From Turnera subulata (lineage: Eukaryota > Streptophyta > Magnoliopsida > Malpighiales > Passifloraceae): DNA of 64,000 bases. The position numbers and the translations under genes are program-made. The DNA is taken from positions 17,095 through 81,094 of the forward strand of contig JAKUCV010004246.1 of assembly GCA_028386065.3 (NCBI GenBank), given 5' to 3'. A model generated the notes under the pieces. It had not been told where the DNA came from and made no database searches. It saw only the letters and a list, made by a program, of their open reading frames with translations. This document shows positions 47,800-58,779 of this stretch, piece after piece (position 1 is the stretch's first letter; each line of letters starts with the position of its first letter).

Positions 47800-50700
47800 T
47801 GTAACAGCCCGGGTAAAATTTGGATTTTTACCGGGACTGTAGAAGTCGTTTTACCGTGATTTACTGTTGAATTAATCTTGGGTAATTAATTCGAGGTAAA
47901 TCGGTAGTCGTTTTTCGAAACCGAGAGTTTTCCCGCGCTCGGGAGTGTCTTCCTAACTAACCGAGCCTCGGTTTCCAGTTCCGAGACTTGGACGACGTTC
48001 AGGAGGATTAATCGGATTTTCTGAGCCCAAGTCATATTTTTGGACTCGGGACGGAATTTGTCGGAAAGACGGGAGTATCCCTGCGTCTACGGGATTCCGA
48101 CGCGAGAATCCGGACCGGCCATATGAGGCTTGCCCGAGCCACTCTTCTTTCTCCTCTTTCCTTTCTCTTCCTCCTTCCCGACTACATTTCTTCTCTCTCC
48201 CGGTTTTTCCCCGGCCACGCGGGCCCCACTTTCTTCTCTCTTTTCTTTCTTTCCCTTCCTTTCTTTTCTCCTTTCTTTCTTTTCTTTCCCATTTTTCTCC
48301 TTCCGCCGGCCCTTCCTTTTTCTTTTCTTACCCGTGACCACTGACCCCTCCACCATTCTCTTCTCTCCCTCGCCGCCGGCCCCCACCTTTTTCTTCTTTT
48401 ATTTTTCTTGTCATTTTCCTTTCGCCTCTCTTCTTATCTTCTCCTGATCGAGCCCTCACACCTTTCCCCTGCCTCCTACCTTTTCCTTCTTCTCTTTCTT
48501 TCTTCTCCTCTCTCAAGCCGCCCAGCCGCCTCCCTCTCACTCCCTTCGCCGCCGTCGCAGAAGACCGCCACTGCTCACAGGAAACCGATCTCCTCTCCCT
48601 CCCCTGCTCTGCATCGTGACCGCTGCCTCCAGACGAGACGAGGCGAGCTCATCACCGCCAGGCCAGGATCGCGGCTGCCTCCCTCTGCAACTGGTCATCG
48701 CCGAGACCGCCGCCCGATCTCCTTCTCTGCCTCTCTCTTCCGGCTTCCTCCTTCGCCTATGCAGCATCACAAGTCGCCACCCCCGACTTGTTCCTCACTG
48801 TCGCCGGCATCGGGTTTGCGTGGGTAAGTCGCGGCTTCAATCCCTTGTTTCCCTTCCATTTACTCTTCTTTCTCTTCCTGAACCCGGAACGTGTGGGATT
48901 GACTAACCGGGTCTGGTTTGTGTGGCTGTAACTCTCTGTTGACTCGGGTTGTAGATGTAGCTATGGTGGTTGTGTGAGTTACTTTGCTTTTGGGTGGTGG
49001 CCGGAACCGGAGGTGATGGTGGATGGGTGATGGTGTTGTTGATTTGTTTCGATGGAAGTTTTGTGGCCGTGGAGATGGTGAGTGTGATGGTGGCCGGGAT
49101 GTTGTTCTGGTGGGATAGTTGGGTGTTTTGTATGGCGATGAACAGTGGAACTCTTGGGCAGCATGAACAGTACTTCGGCCGGAAACCGGCGAGTTTCCGG
49201 CGAGTCTCGGGTTTATTCCGGCGAAGCCTCGGGATTTTTCCGGCGAGCTCGGAAACCGATCTTTGGGTAATTCCTTGGACCGTATGCATTGTTGAGCTCG
49301 GGTTTGGGCGGATTACAAGTTAGGCTCGGAAACGGGCCGATTGTGCAAAGCCCATGTTCTCGGGACGAATACATTCTAACGGACTAAAAACGTTAATGAA
49401 CCCGGACTCTAATTGTTTTAATTAAAACAAAGATTTAATTTAATTAATCAAATACTAATCCTTAATTCTATTTATAATTCGTAATTCGATTTATAATTTT
49501 ATTTTGTGTTAGACCATTAGAAAGACCTATAGTATTTAAATTCCGGTTTAGTTAATTTATATTTGGACTCTTAATAATTAAAGGCCCAATTATACTTATT
49601 TACTTGATTTAGTTGTCAAATGTAAACTAAAAATATAAATATGAATACCTATGAATTATAAACACATGTGTATAAATGATTATATATATATCCTACCAAA
49701 TTTATGTTTAGCTAAATAATGAAGTTACAACTTGATTTATCACCTAAATATAAACATAAGGTTAAATAGGAGTTACCTACTATATATGTATAAATATGGT
49801 CACACTAGATATACGTCTATTCTAGTATCGATTTATGTGTAAATATACGTGAATAAAAATATGTATTTTAATATGTTTAAGTTTTCCCTTATCGACAAAG
49901 GGCTAAAAGGCCGGGATATCGGCTTGGAGCTCGGTTTCGGTTTTCAACTTAAAGATCGAGTATGACTGGTATATCGATTCAAGAGGCTAGTTTCATATTA
50001 AAGAGAAACATGGAAATAATAGGAATTAGACTTGGTATAGGACAAGCCGTGTAACAATTTCTAAACCGGTATCATGCATAATTATTTTGTTTGCGCATTA
50101 TAAGTGATTATTGTGTTCCTATATGCACGTATAGGGTATCGGGATTTGACCGGATAGCAGTTTCAGAGACATACCAGGTGAGGATGGATAAACCCTGATA
50201 TGTGCCCGTAATGCTGTGTGTGTAGTTTTGTGGTTTGTGTGCTTTTGTTGTTTGTTTGATCTGCTGGAATGATTGTTGACTGTTACATGATTGCTATGGT
50301 ATTGTTGATGCTGTTGTAGAAACGTGTTAGTCCTGTGTATGTCGTGTTGGAAATATTGTTGAACGGTTTGATATTGTTGAATTGTTTGATGTGAAAGTTT
50401 GGTGATATGAAATTGTTGACTGGTTGTGCTGAGAAATATCCTGTGATGATTAAAAGTTGAGTAATTACTGGATTGTGATATTGGTTCTTGGATGATGTGT
50501 TGAGGATGATGTTGGATTATTGATTGTGGATAATTAGGAAAAGGATAACGGAAATTGGAATGAAAATTGGAATTTAATTGAGATGATGTAATTGTCACTT
50601 GGAAAGTAGTGGTACGACTAGATGGTTAGAGACTAGTTCTGTGGTGTCTTGCCAGAGGGTTTGTTGGTTGGGGTGTTGACCTCGGATTTGTGATATTGGG

Positions 50701-51444
50701 ATGTTGATCCCGGATTTGTGATATTGGGATGTTGATCCCGGATTTGAGATATTGGGATGTTGATCCCGGATTGTGGTGGGGCCTGGCATCCAGAATTAGT
50801 TAATAACCAGGTACGACCCTAACTTGTCCAGTGACGGGGCCCGGAAGATAAAATTGGTAATAAAAATTAATAAGTAATCTTTTGGTCTTGGCTTTGATGT
50901 GATTTAGTGAGATTCCTTTGACGTGTTGGTTGTGTTAGATTCCTTGATGCGTTGTTTGATTTAGATTCCTTTGTCGTGTTGGGTGTGTAGTTTCATCTGT
51001 TTGATGGTTGTTTTACTTCGAAAGTGTTATGGTTGAATATATCACTGTTTATCTTTCGTCGGTGAGCGCTTCGGACTCACCCCTCGCCCGCGGGGTTTCA
51101 TCCCGTAGGATGAGTTGTTTCATGTACAGGCTTGGTGCATTCCGGACAGGCTGCAGCGTTTCCCTTGGACAGGCTTGGATCCATAGATTGCATGTGTCGC
51201 ATACAGTGTTAGTGAGTTTAAGTCTTCCGCTGTGCATATTGTTATTGTTGTTGGGCCATTGGGCCAGTTTCATTATTATTGATGTTATTGATGTTGGGCC
51301 GTAGGGCCATGTTGTTGTTTATACTTTTGGGCTGTTGAGCCAGGGTTATGCTTTATACACTGTATGCTAGGCCTTGTTGGGCTGGGTTGTCACAGTTCCG
51401 GCTTGTGTTTACTGTGTACGGTAAATACGGGTCGGGGCGTCTCA
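47800..51444. mobile_element. Solo LTR of a Gypsy-type retrotransposon (3.6 kb)
   Basis: The element begins TGTAACAGCCCGGGTAAA and ends CGGGTCGGGGCGTCTCA, with TG...CA ends. It is flanked by a perfect 5-base duplication TTAGA (47795-47799 and 51445-51449). There are no gag or pol genes inside, so it is a solo LTR left by recombination, or a very long LTR fragment. Ends of this type (TGTAAC...CCCG and CGGG-rich 3' end) are known from plant Gypsy elements. Inside are a pyrimidine-rich 48130-48850 stretch and a 28-bp tandem repeat. Open frames within it are not supported as genes. The orientation is not assigned because the ends do not decide it. Confidence 0.88.
50691..50774. repeat. 28-bp tandem repeat, three units, inside the solo LTR
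   Basis: Three units begin at 50691, 50719 and 50747 with the core GATATTGGGATGTTGATCC. A partial copy precedes them. The array lies entirely in the LTR. Confidence 0.9.
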
Positions 51445-51692
51445 TTAGAAATTGAAGAAAAGAACTAATATGGCAATAAATTAATTTGGTGAGATTTTGG
51501 AGATATTCAGAAAATCGTGGAGGTGGGAAAAGAATTTTTTTATGGTAAAAAATCTAATTTTAGTAATGATAAATGCAAATAAAAAATTATGTGGAGAGTT
51601 AATGAAATTGTCCAATGAGGTAATGCCATGTATGTTTGTAAGATTCTCTTAGTAAAAAAATCTTAGTAACTCTAGCATTATTGTTTTTGTAA

Positions 51693-52325
51693 TATTTAAT
51701 TAATTGTAATCCAAAGATTGGTTAATAAGTAGGTGACTTTTATTTGTCTTATATAAGGATTTTTTTGGGGGATTATGATAAGAATTAACTTAGTTGGTTG
51801 TGGTTTAATCAATACTTCTATTAAGTTGTGAATAAAAACTCCACTAAACCCCTCTCTTGATGAATAATTTATAAAGATTATAAAGGCTTGCTGAGCCTGG
51901 TGGTTAGCCCTGATCCTAAATTGGATAAACCTTTTTTTCACCAAAAAGGAAAAATGTTTGATTTTTAGCAAAATTCAATGATATTCATATTTTACCCATT
52001 TAGCACACCAATGATCAAAAGATACACACAATAATGAAACCATCAATTAGTGACCAAATTAACACATATTGGTGTTTGACGGACTAAACTAGCAAAAGTA
52101 GATGTTTTAATGGACCAAACATAAGAGCCGAACTGGCCCATTGGAGTAAATACAAGGACTAAATTGGGAGTTTTGTCAAATAAAAAAATTCTTCTTTTGT
52201 TTATCGTCTTGGTATTCTTATCTGGAAGATGGGAAAGAGGGGGAAGATAGGGGGCTGTGGTTTTGGAGAATTGCTCTGTAGAAAGACGAAACATAGATGA
52301 TTTGAACTGTTCGAAAGAAAATACT
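51693..52325. promoter_or_regulatory. Upstream region of the tRNA pseudouridine synthase gene
   Basis: This is the spacer between the long-TIR element and the ATG at 52326; the last part is the probable leader. The open frame continues upstream of that ATG to 52257, but it begins with GTG and has no ATG, so I keep 52326. Confidence 0.35.
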
Positions 52326-54040
52326 ATGAATTATTTGGGAAGGGTGAGTGCTGCCGCAGTTGCCGCTCCTCCTCCTCCTTCTGTTCTTCCATCCTACAAT
52401 AATAATAATCAAGCGGCATTTGTAAGAATCTCTCTCTCCCACACCATCTCGTTGTTGTTGTTGTTGTTGTTTCTTTTCATCTCAATTTGGCGCTTCTTTT
52501 CCTCTCTACTGAAATTCAATATTTCTAAATAAAAAATGCAGCAGGAGACGGTGGGGGGCGGCGGGTCTGAGCTCCCCAGTGCAGCGGCGGCGAAAGCTAC
52601 TGTTCTTCCGGGGTTTAAGTGGCGTTTGGTTCTAGCTTATGACGGCACCCACTACAAAGGTAACAAAATGTACTCCTCTCCATATCTCTCCTCCTTTTAA
52701 AAGGCTTTTACTTCCTCATCTCCTGTGATTTGCTCTTCTCTATATATGTCAGATAGAAACTATCATTTCTCATATTTCTTCTATCTATATATCAGCTAGC
52801 TCTTCTTCTTCATTGTCTTTGTGTTTACTGTCAATATTGGTTTTGTTGAGGTTGGCAATATCAGGCATACCCTCCCACCGTACAATGCATTGTGGAAAAG
52901 GCTTTGATTCGAGCTACCAAGCTTCAAAGACAGGATCTCCGTCTGGTGGGTGCGAGTAGGACTGATACTGGGGTTCACGCCTTGGGCCAGGTGGCACACT
53001 TCGTCACCCCTTTCAACTACGACGCCTTGGATACCATTCACTCTGCTCTCAACGGTCTTCTCCCTCCTGATATCCGAGTCAGAGAGATTAGCCCTGCCCT
53101 CCCAGAGTTCCATGCCCGATTCTCCGCCAAGGGAAAGCTTTATCACTACAAGATATACAATGATGCCGTCATGGATCCCTTACACCGCCATTTTGCTTTC
53201 CACAGCACTTACAAACTCAATCCCGCCCCCATGCGAGAAGCTGCCAAGCATTTTGTCGGGAAACATGATTTCTCGGCCTTTGTCAATGCCTCGCGCAATG
53301 ATCGAGTGTCTGGTCCAGTCAAGACCATTTCCCGTTTTGATGTCGTTGAAATGGTAAATGTTACTTTACACACACCCTCTCCATCCATCCCAAACCATCA
53401 TGTTTCTTTTGATTTCCTCCTCCATCTGTTTTGACTTGATAATTCCTGTAGGATTGTGCTGCTTTGTCTGCTTTTCTTGGTTTTAAACAATCGCCTGGAA
53501 GTTAACAAATTTTAATCTTTCCTTTTTCTTTTGTTTGTTATTATTTTAGGGAGCTCTACTACAGATAGAAGTGGAAGGCTCTAGTTTCCTGTATCGGCAA
53601 GTGCGGAACATGGTAAATTCTGGTTCTTTGAAAACTCTTGATAATCAAGTTCGCGACTTTGCCAAAGTAAATTCCAATCATGTGCAACTTTCTAATGTTG
53701 ATTCTTTAGAAATGATAGTTTCACAAACTCAGCTGTAAATGACACCACCCAGCATTCTGGGAGGTTAACAATGGCTAGTTCTTATTTGTTCTTCGTTTTG
53801 CAGGTTGCTTTGCTGCTTCAAATTGGGAAAGAAGCCATTCCTCCTGATATTGTCCCCGAGATTATGGCTACCCGTGACCGCAAGGAGCTAGCTAAATATG
53901 TTTTGCCTGCCCCACCTCATGGACTCTGTCTTGTGAGTGTCAAATATAATGAAGAACACTTACGGCTGCCATCTGATTCACCCAAAATTAGTTTTGGTAG
54001 GCATCATACCATAAGCAAATGTAAACTTCCATTCTATTAG
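52326..54040 (+). CDS. TruA-type tRNA pseudouridine synthase, probably organellar
   Basis: TruA-type enzymes convert uridine to pseudouridine in the anticodon stem-loop of tRNA. Five exons join in frame: 52326-52421, 52542-52659, 52851-53353, 53550-53612 and 53804-54040, 338 residues. The catalytic Asp is D110 in ASRTDTGVHALGQVAHF. The N-terminal motif LAYDGTHYKGWQYQ is completed across the second intron, whose acceptor is GTTGAG, not the later TATCAG. A third motif region reads SSFLYRQVRNMVALLLQIG, split by a 3' intron. The first ~45 residues are Ala/Pro-rich with an Asn run and could be an organellar transit peptide, but this is inferred. The gene converges on TGD4. It corresponds to the pseudouridine synthase gene I recall at At3g06950. 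A GTG-led extension upstream of the ATG is not used. Confidence 0.92.
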
Positions 54041-54966
54041 GTTTGTACTCATCCCGAACTAAAATAACTGTAGTGAGCAAGGAAAAAAGAAAGGCAGGTC
54101 TCCCGCTCAAGGTTACAGTCTATCAAACTTGTTGTTCACTAAAGACGAGCCTGATGTTCGCATTTCACTAACTAGGATATGCAAAATCAGTATGCAATTG
54201 CCTTTGTAGAAACCTATGAGAAACTCCATTTGGAACAAGAGAGGGGAAGGGGACCCAAGAGCAGGACTACTCCAACGCAGTCTTATACGCATCTAACGGT
54301 TGTCATGATTGTTTAATTCAATTACAATTAGAACTTCAGGTTTGATAAGTGACTTCAGACCCAAAAAAGAGAATGATAAGTAACAACCAAAAGCAGCACG
54401 AAACATGCTGCATTTTAAAGATGTATGTTTTCAATGTCCAAAGAACTGATGGTTGCCCGTTGCCACAATATCAAGCTCACCGAAATTGTTACTCTTCTTT
54501 GCATCGCCATGTTTCGCCATGTCTAAACAAAGTATAAATTTGTTACTCTTCTCTGCATTGCCATGTTTTGGCACTGTTACGTTTCAGCTCATGGTGCTTT
54601 TCATCATATCACTGTATGTCCCTGTATAGAACCTATGCTTACATTTGACCATGAACATGCGAGGCTTTACAAATCCTAAAGATGTGGAGCATTATCTATC
54701 GAACTTCCATTAAATCTCTAAAGAAAAGTATATTATCAGAGAAAAGCCTATTTTCCCTCTACCCTGGAAAGTACAATGTTGAAATAGTGTAAGTTAACCC
54801 AACAAGAAGTTTCAATGCCTCGCTCATAATTGCAACAATAAGCTAAATTACTATAGGGTATCTTTGACTGCCGGAGACAGGTCACCAAATGGCATTACCT
54901 TTTTAACTGATCACAACACAATTAACAATTTGCAACCTAAGAACTGCCCAGAAGCTGTTTTTTCTT
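54041..54966. other. Convergent spacer between the tRNA gene and TGD4
   Basis: This tail-to-tail spacer probably holds both 3' UTRs. A short phrase about a TTACTCTTCT(C/T)TGCAT-type word is repeated near 54489 and 54542. No gene is supported. Confidence 0.4.
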
Positions 54967-57013
54967 TTATGTCTCAAAAAAGCGAAGTTCCATCATAAAT
55001 TCTCGTTGCTTAGGGGAATACCAAGCAGTTGCCTTTGCTGAGCCAAGGACGTGCAATGCATATTCAATCGCAAAAACGGGATCATCCAGGCGTAATTGCA
55101 GATCTCTGTTCTTCCAATCGTATGCTACTCCACAATCAGCTCTAAAACTAAAAGGTCCAGCAATCTGCAAGATGCACAGAGGAAAGAGAAAACTTTGAAC
55201 ATTCATCACCCTTCCTAATTTGTTTTTATCGTTGTTGGGACCCCCAAAAAAGGCAAAAGGTCCAACATCAAGGAGCAGTGGACATGGATTAGAGTTCTAA
55301 AACCCATCAGACGTTTACAAGGCATCTAATGTCTTATGGTCATTCAAGCACCGAGTAATTTTCCAAAATGTGACTGCTTCCAGAATAAAGAAATGTTCAT
55401 GTTTGAAGATAAAAGAGTGATGGACAAGGTACCTGCTGCTGAAGAGATAGAGTTACAGCAGGGCAAATTGCTTGAACTGCTTCAAAGTTTGGCTGTTGGG
55501 AGTTGAGAAGATCTTGTGCTATTCGTGTGGCACTTGAAACAAATTTGGATCCGGAGGAGATATCCAGGCGAGCTTGAACTCGAGTAAGGTCCAGAAATAA
55601 TCTTTGGAAGTTTCCATGCTGAGCCGTAAATGAAACAGAAGAAAATAAATCCGCTAACAAGGCAGATTTTGTGGCAGGAGAGTGAAGACGTAAGCCTTGA
55701 CAATGAGGAAACTCATCCACGGGTTGCGACCTGACGGAATTATCTCCAAAATAGGCCGACGCTGCAGCACCTATACGAAAACAAAGCATGAATGATTTCA
55801 ATGAAAGGTGGAGACTATTTTTTACAATGACCTCATGACTCATATGGTTGGAGAATTTGAGCAAACAATGGATTGAATAAAAAACAAGAAATTGGGGGGA
55901 GGGGCGAGAGGGAGTATACCAATGATTGCAGAAGCCGAAATATGAGGATTGGAAAGGAGGAGGTCAAAGGGTTGGACCCTCTTGAGTTTGGGGGCTTTGC
56001 TTCTCCAAATATGGAAATTCTTCTTAAAGGCAAATGCAGTCTTGACAGAGATACCAGGGAGCAGAGCAGGAGGAATTGAAGAGGATTGATGGCCTTGAAA
56101 GTCAAGCTGCTTGGGGCAGCCGGAATTCTGATGCATAGACAAATGATAACTGGGACCCTCCGATTGAGGAGCTGCTGAACCTAGATCAATGCTCCAGGAG
56201 AAAGGTACATCCCAGTAGTTACCGGCCTGGTCAGCAAAGAGTCCAGGCCAAACTGCCTCCGCCATCAAATTGTGCAGGGGGGACTGCAATCAATGATTAC
56301 GGGAAGACAACATGATATTACATCTGTATACATATATTATAAAGAGAGAATTTTACAAAATGAGAAAGGAATGACGGACGACATGCCTTGTGATGAAAGA
56401 CTGCTTTGTAGCGGGTTGGTATGTTAGGATCACCATACAAGTCAGAGCTGAAGAGGAGGGTGTCATCGGGAGTTAAAGACAGCTCGGAACAGAGGCCAAG
56501 GGCGTATAATGAGGGATCCCGGAGATGATTCTTGATGGTATCCCAGCGGGAGGAAGAGGAGGAATTCTGGGAAGGGTGTAAAGCTCCGTTCTTTTTGAGA
56601 GAGGATGCAAATTTCTGCAAATTGAACTGGGCAAGTAATGTGGTAAACCTGCATAAATTTTGATTTTAATTTTCTGGTTAAAAGGAGAAGTGACAATGTA
56701 GTAGGTCTGCTAAAAAATCACAAGGAAGAAGTGAGTAAAATTACCAGGAAGAAGGGAAGAAGGGAAGAGGGAGGAGGCGTTGGAGGGAGAAGCCATGATG
56801 AGGAGGAGGGGAATAAGAGGGGAGAAAGGGAGCAGCCATGAATCGCTGGAAGAAATCAATCTGCTTTGGACGAGACAGCCTTTCCCCTCTCGACAACCCC
56901 AATGGCAGGGTTTCCCCCGCCACCGCACGAGCTTCTCCTTCCAGTGTTCTTGGTGTGGACATGTCCGTCTCCCAAAACCCTCCCTCCTCCATTGCCCACC
57001 TCAACTTCTTCAT
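54967..57013 (-). CDS. TGD4: TRIGALACTOSYLDIACYLGLYCEROL 4, chloroplast outer envelope lipid transfer protein
   Basis: TGD4 is an outer-envelope protein that binds phosphatidic acid and helps move lipid precursors from the ER to the plastid with TGD1-3. Five exons join in frame: 57013-56745, 56648-56387, 56283-55920, 55770-55433 and 55164-54967, 476 residues against about 479 in Arabidopsis. Family landmarks are DMSTPRTLEG and LPLGLSRGERLSRPKQIDFF near the N-terminus, SPLHNLMAEAVWPGLF in the middle, AQDLLNSQQPNFEAVQAICP and the C-terminal SPKQREFMMELRFFET. The N-terminus has no cleaved transit peptide, as expected for an outer-envelope protein. The second intron uses a GC donor (AAG then GCATGT); no GT near it keeps the frame. 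The gene sits tail-to-tail with the tRNA enzyme and matches At3g06960 by order as well as sequence. Confidence 0.95.
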
Positions 57014-57109
57014 TCTTTCTTCTTCTTCTTTTTCTCTTTTCTCTGACTTCTAATTAATTTACTAATTAATTAATGCTTCTTCTTCTTCACCCATCTTATT
57101 CTTCATCTT

Positions 57110-57114
<5 letters not shown>

Positions 57115-57147
<33 letters not shown>
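57115..57147. repeat. (TC)n microsatellite
   Basis: About 16 uninterrupted TC units lie in the upstream region of TGD4. Such tracts are common in plant leaders. Confidence 0.95.
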
Positions 57148-57154
<7 letters not shown>

Positions 57155-57992
57155 TCGGAATTACTTACACAACAGAACAGCACCCAAGACTAAAACAAAT
57201 GAACTGAGAGGACTGACTTGCTTTCTCACTGTCTTCCATGTCCTATAACAAAAAAACATCATCATTCTCATCGAATACGCTGGTTTGGTTATGCAAATAG
57301 AACTAGGAAGTTGTTATGTCTGAATTTGAAGAGTGAACCTCAGCTTTGTTAACCGCGAACCGAAGCTGCCCCAATTCAAATTTTATCCGACCAAAAAACT
57401 CCTCATTCAATCTGCAAATTCCGAAACAACATTAGAACTTGCAGGCAATTCTTGCAATAGGCAGTAAAACGAATTGCGTGTCGAATTTAGTGAAAGAAGG
57501 AAGGATCTCAAACACTGTTAGTTAACAAACAATTCAGGAAGAGTTAACCCCAAGATCACCTAAGCCAAACAAAATTAATTTAAAGAAAGGATTTCACTCA
57601 CTCACAGTGGTTAATTAGTGCCAAGGTTCGTATCTCTGCGTGCTTCCTGCTCGAATGCCTCGCGAGCATCGGCGTCTTGTCTTTCTCGACGACTCTGAAA
57701 CTCCCGTCGTGCGTGCTATGTCAATGTGGCGGTGAAGAAGTTCAGAAGTGGCAAAGTGAGGATAAAAGAGTAGACGGCCCACGGCGGATGAACTTATATA
57801 TGTCTTGTCTTTTTTAAGTAGGAGTAGTACCAGTAGTAGTACTGTTTTGTTGATAATAATAAATTAATATTTAATAGGTCGTTGGGCTTGTGCAAGTACA
57901 AATTTCCACCAACGATTGGATAAATCATACCATATACAAAAATATTTTACGCCCATTTTAGTTAGGCAGGAGAGGAGGGAATTAAGCCATCA

Positions 57993-58021
<29 letters not shown>
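57993..58021. repeat. (AC)n microsatellite
   Basis: About 14 uninterrupted AC units, just outside the putative TGD4 core promoter. Confidence 0.95.
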
Positions 58022-58024
<3 letters not shown>

Positions 58025-58779
58025 AGTTGTAGTAAATTATAGTTACACCGTTTTCTTTTGTGTTCATTTTATAAATAAATTATCTTAGTTTCTACAGTAG
58101 TAACTATCTTTGTCAGATCCATATTATCTGCTCAAAATTTTCCCACATAAAAAAGATAACCCAAACAAAATGAAAACCGATGGCTTTGGTAATCTATTTT
58201 TCATAATCTTCCTTTCCATTCTTGCACACTCATTCAGTCTGGTCTCATATGGCTACTGCAAAAAATACCTGTGATTCCGTACACCAATCATACTACTTTT
58301 ACAAACTATCTGCAACTTGAAGTACCATTACCAAAACAAAACTGACTATCGTGTACATAATCAATCACCACTACATAGACCAAAAATTTCCCTGATCCGA
58401 CTCCCAGTTAGAAGAAATAATAAATAATAATAATAAAAAAAAACTAATACAGTCAGTGACACATGAAGGAAGCTAAGGAATAGATGAAGAGACAATCTAC
58501 TACAGCTATCGCCAGTGAGTTCCTCTGCAGTCAAGTAATTTTGACTTCAACCCGCCAAACCATACCACGCTCAAGAAGCGCAAACTGAGGTATACCAGCT
58601 GATCAGAATGAATCGTTCCGGATTTGCATCAACAAAAAATTTGAATCCAATGGACCTTCCCCGAATGAGTGCGCTGATACCTTATCATTTCCACACGATC
58701 TTCTGCTAAAGTAAATACAGAAATTCTGCAACAAGACAGAGTTACTTGCAAACAACGTGTCTGGAAAGTCTCCAAGTCG

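Larger units (their letters stand above)
47076..51683. mobile_element. Long-TIR non-autonomous element split by a solo LTR
   Basis: The outer arms at about 47076-47275 and 51470-51683 are inverted copies of each other over roughly 200 bp, starting (T/C)AATAATGCTAGAG. A 9-base direct repeat TTTTTGTAA flanks the pair (47067-47075 and 51684-51692), which fits a Mutator-like insertion. Without the LTR inside, the element is about 1 kb and codes for no transposase. The inner sequence between arms is AT-rich. Confidence 0.82.
57014..58779. promoter_or_regulatory. TGD4 upstream region and 3' side of GCR1
   Basis: On the minus strand a TATA box (TATATAA, 57794-57800) lies about 780 bases above the TGD4 ATG. 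Downstream of it, a leader exon could run from about 57765 to 57606, ending at a GTGAGT donor; this would give TGD4 a spliced 5' UTR. Simple repeats: (TC)n at 57115-57147 and (AC)n at 57993-58021. The part near 58480-58779 is probably the GCR1 3' UTR. No separate gene is supported. Confidence 0.4.

Noticed and set aside
48120..48910. Ser/Pro- and Lys/Glu-rich open frames
   Set aside because: They fall in the pyrimidine-rich part of the solo LTR and have no recognisable domain.
52257..52325. Upstream extension of the tRNA pseudouridine synthase
   Set aside because: The frame is open but begins with GTG; the first ATG is at 52326.
57660..57775. Minus-strand reading LPLLNFFTATLT that looks like a membrane helix
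   Set aside because: It lies at the expected transcription start, has no ATG and is closed by a stop.
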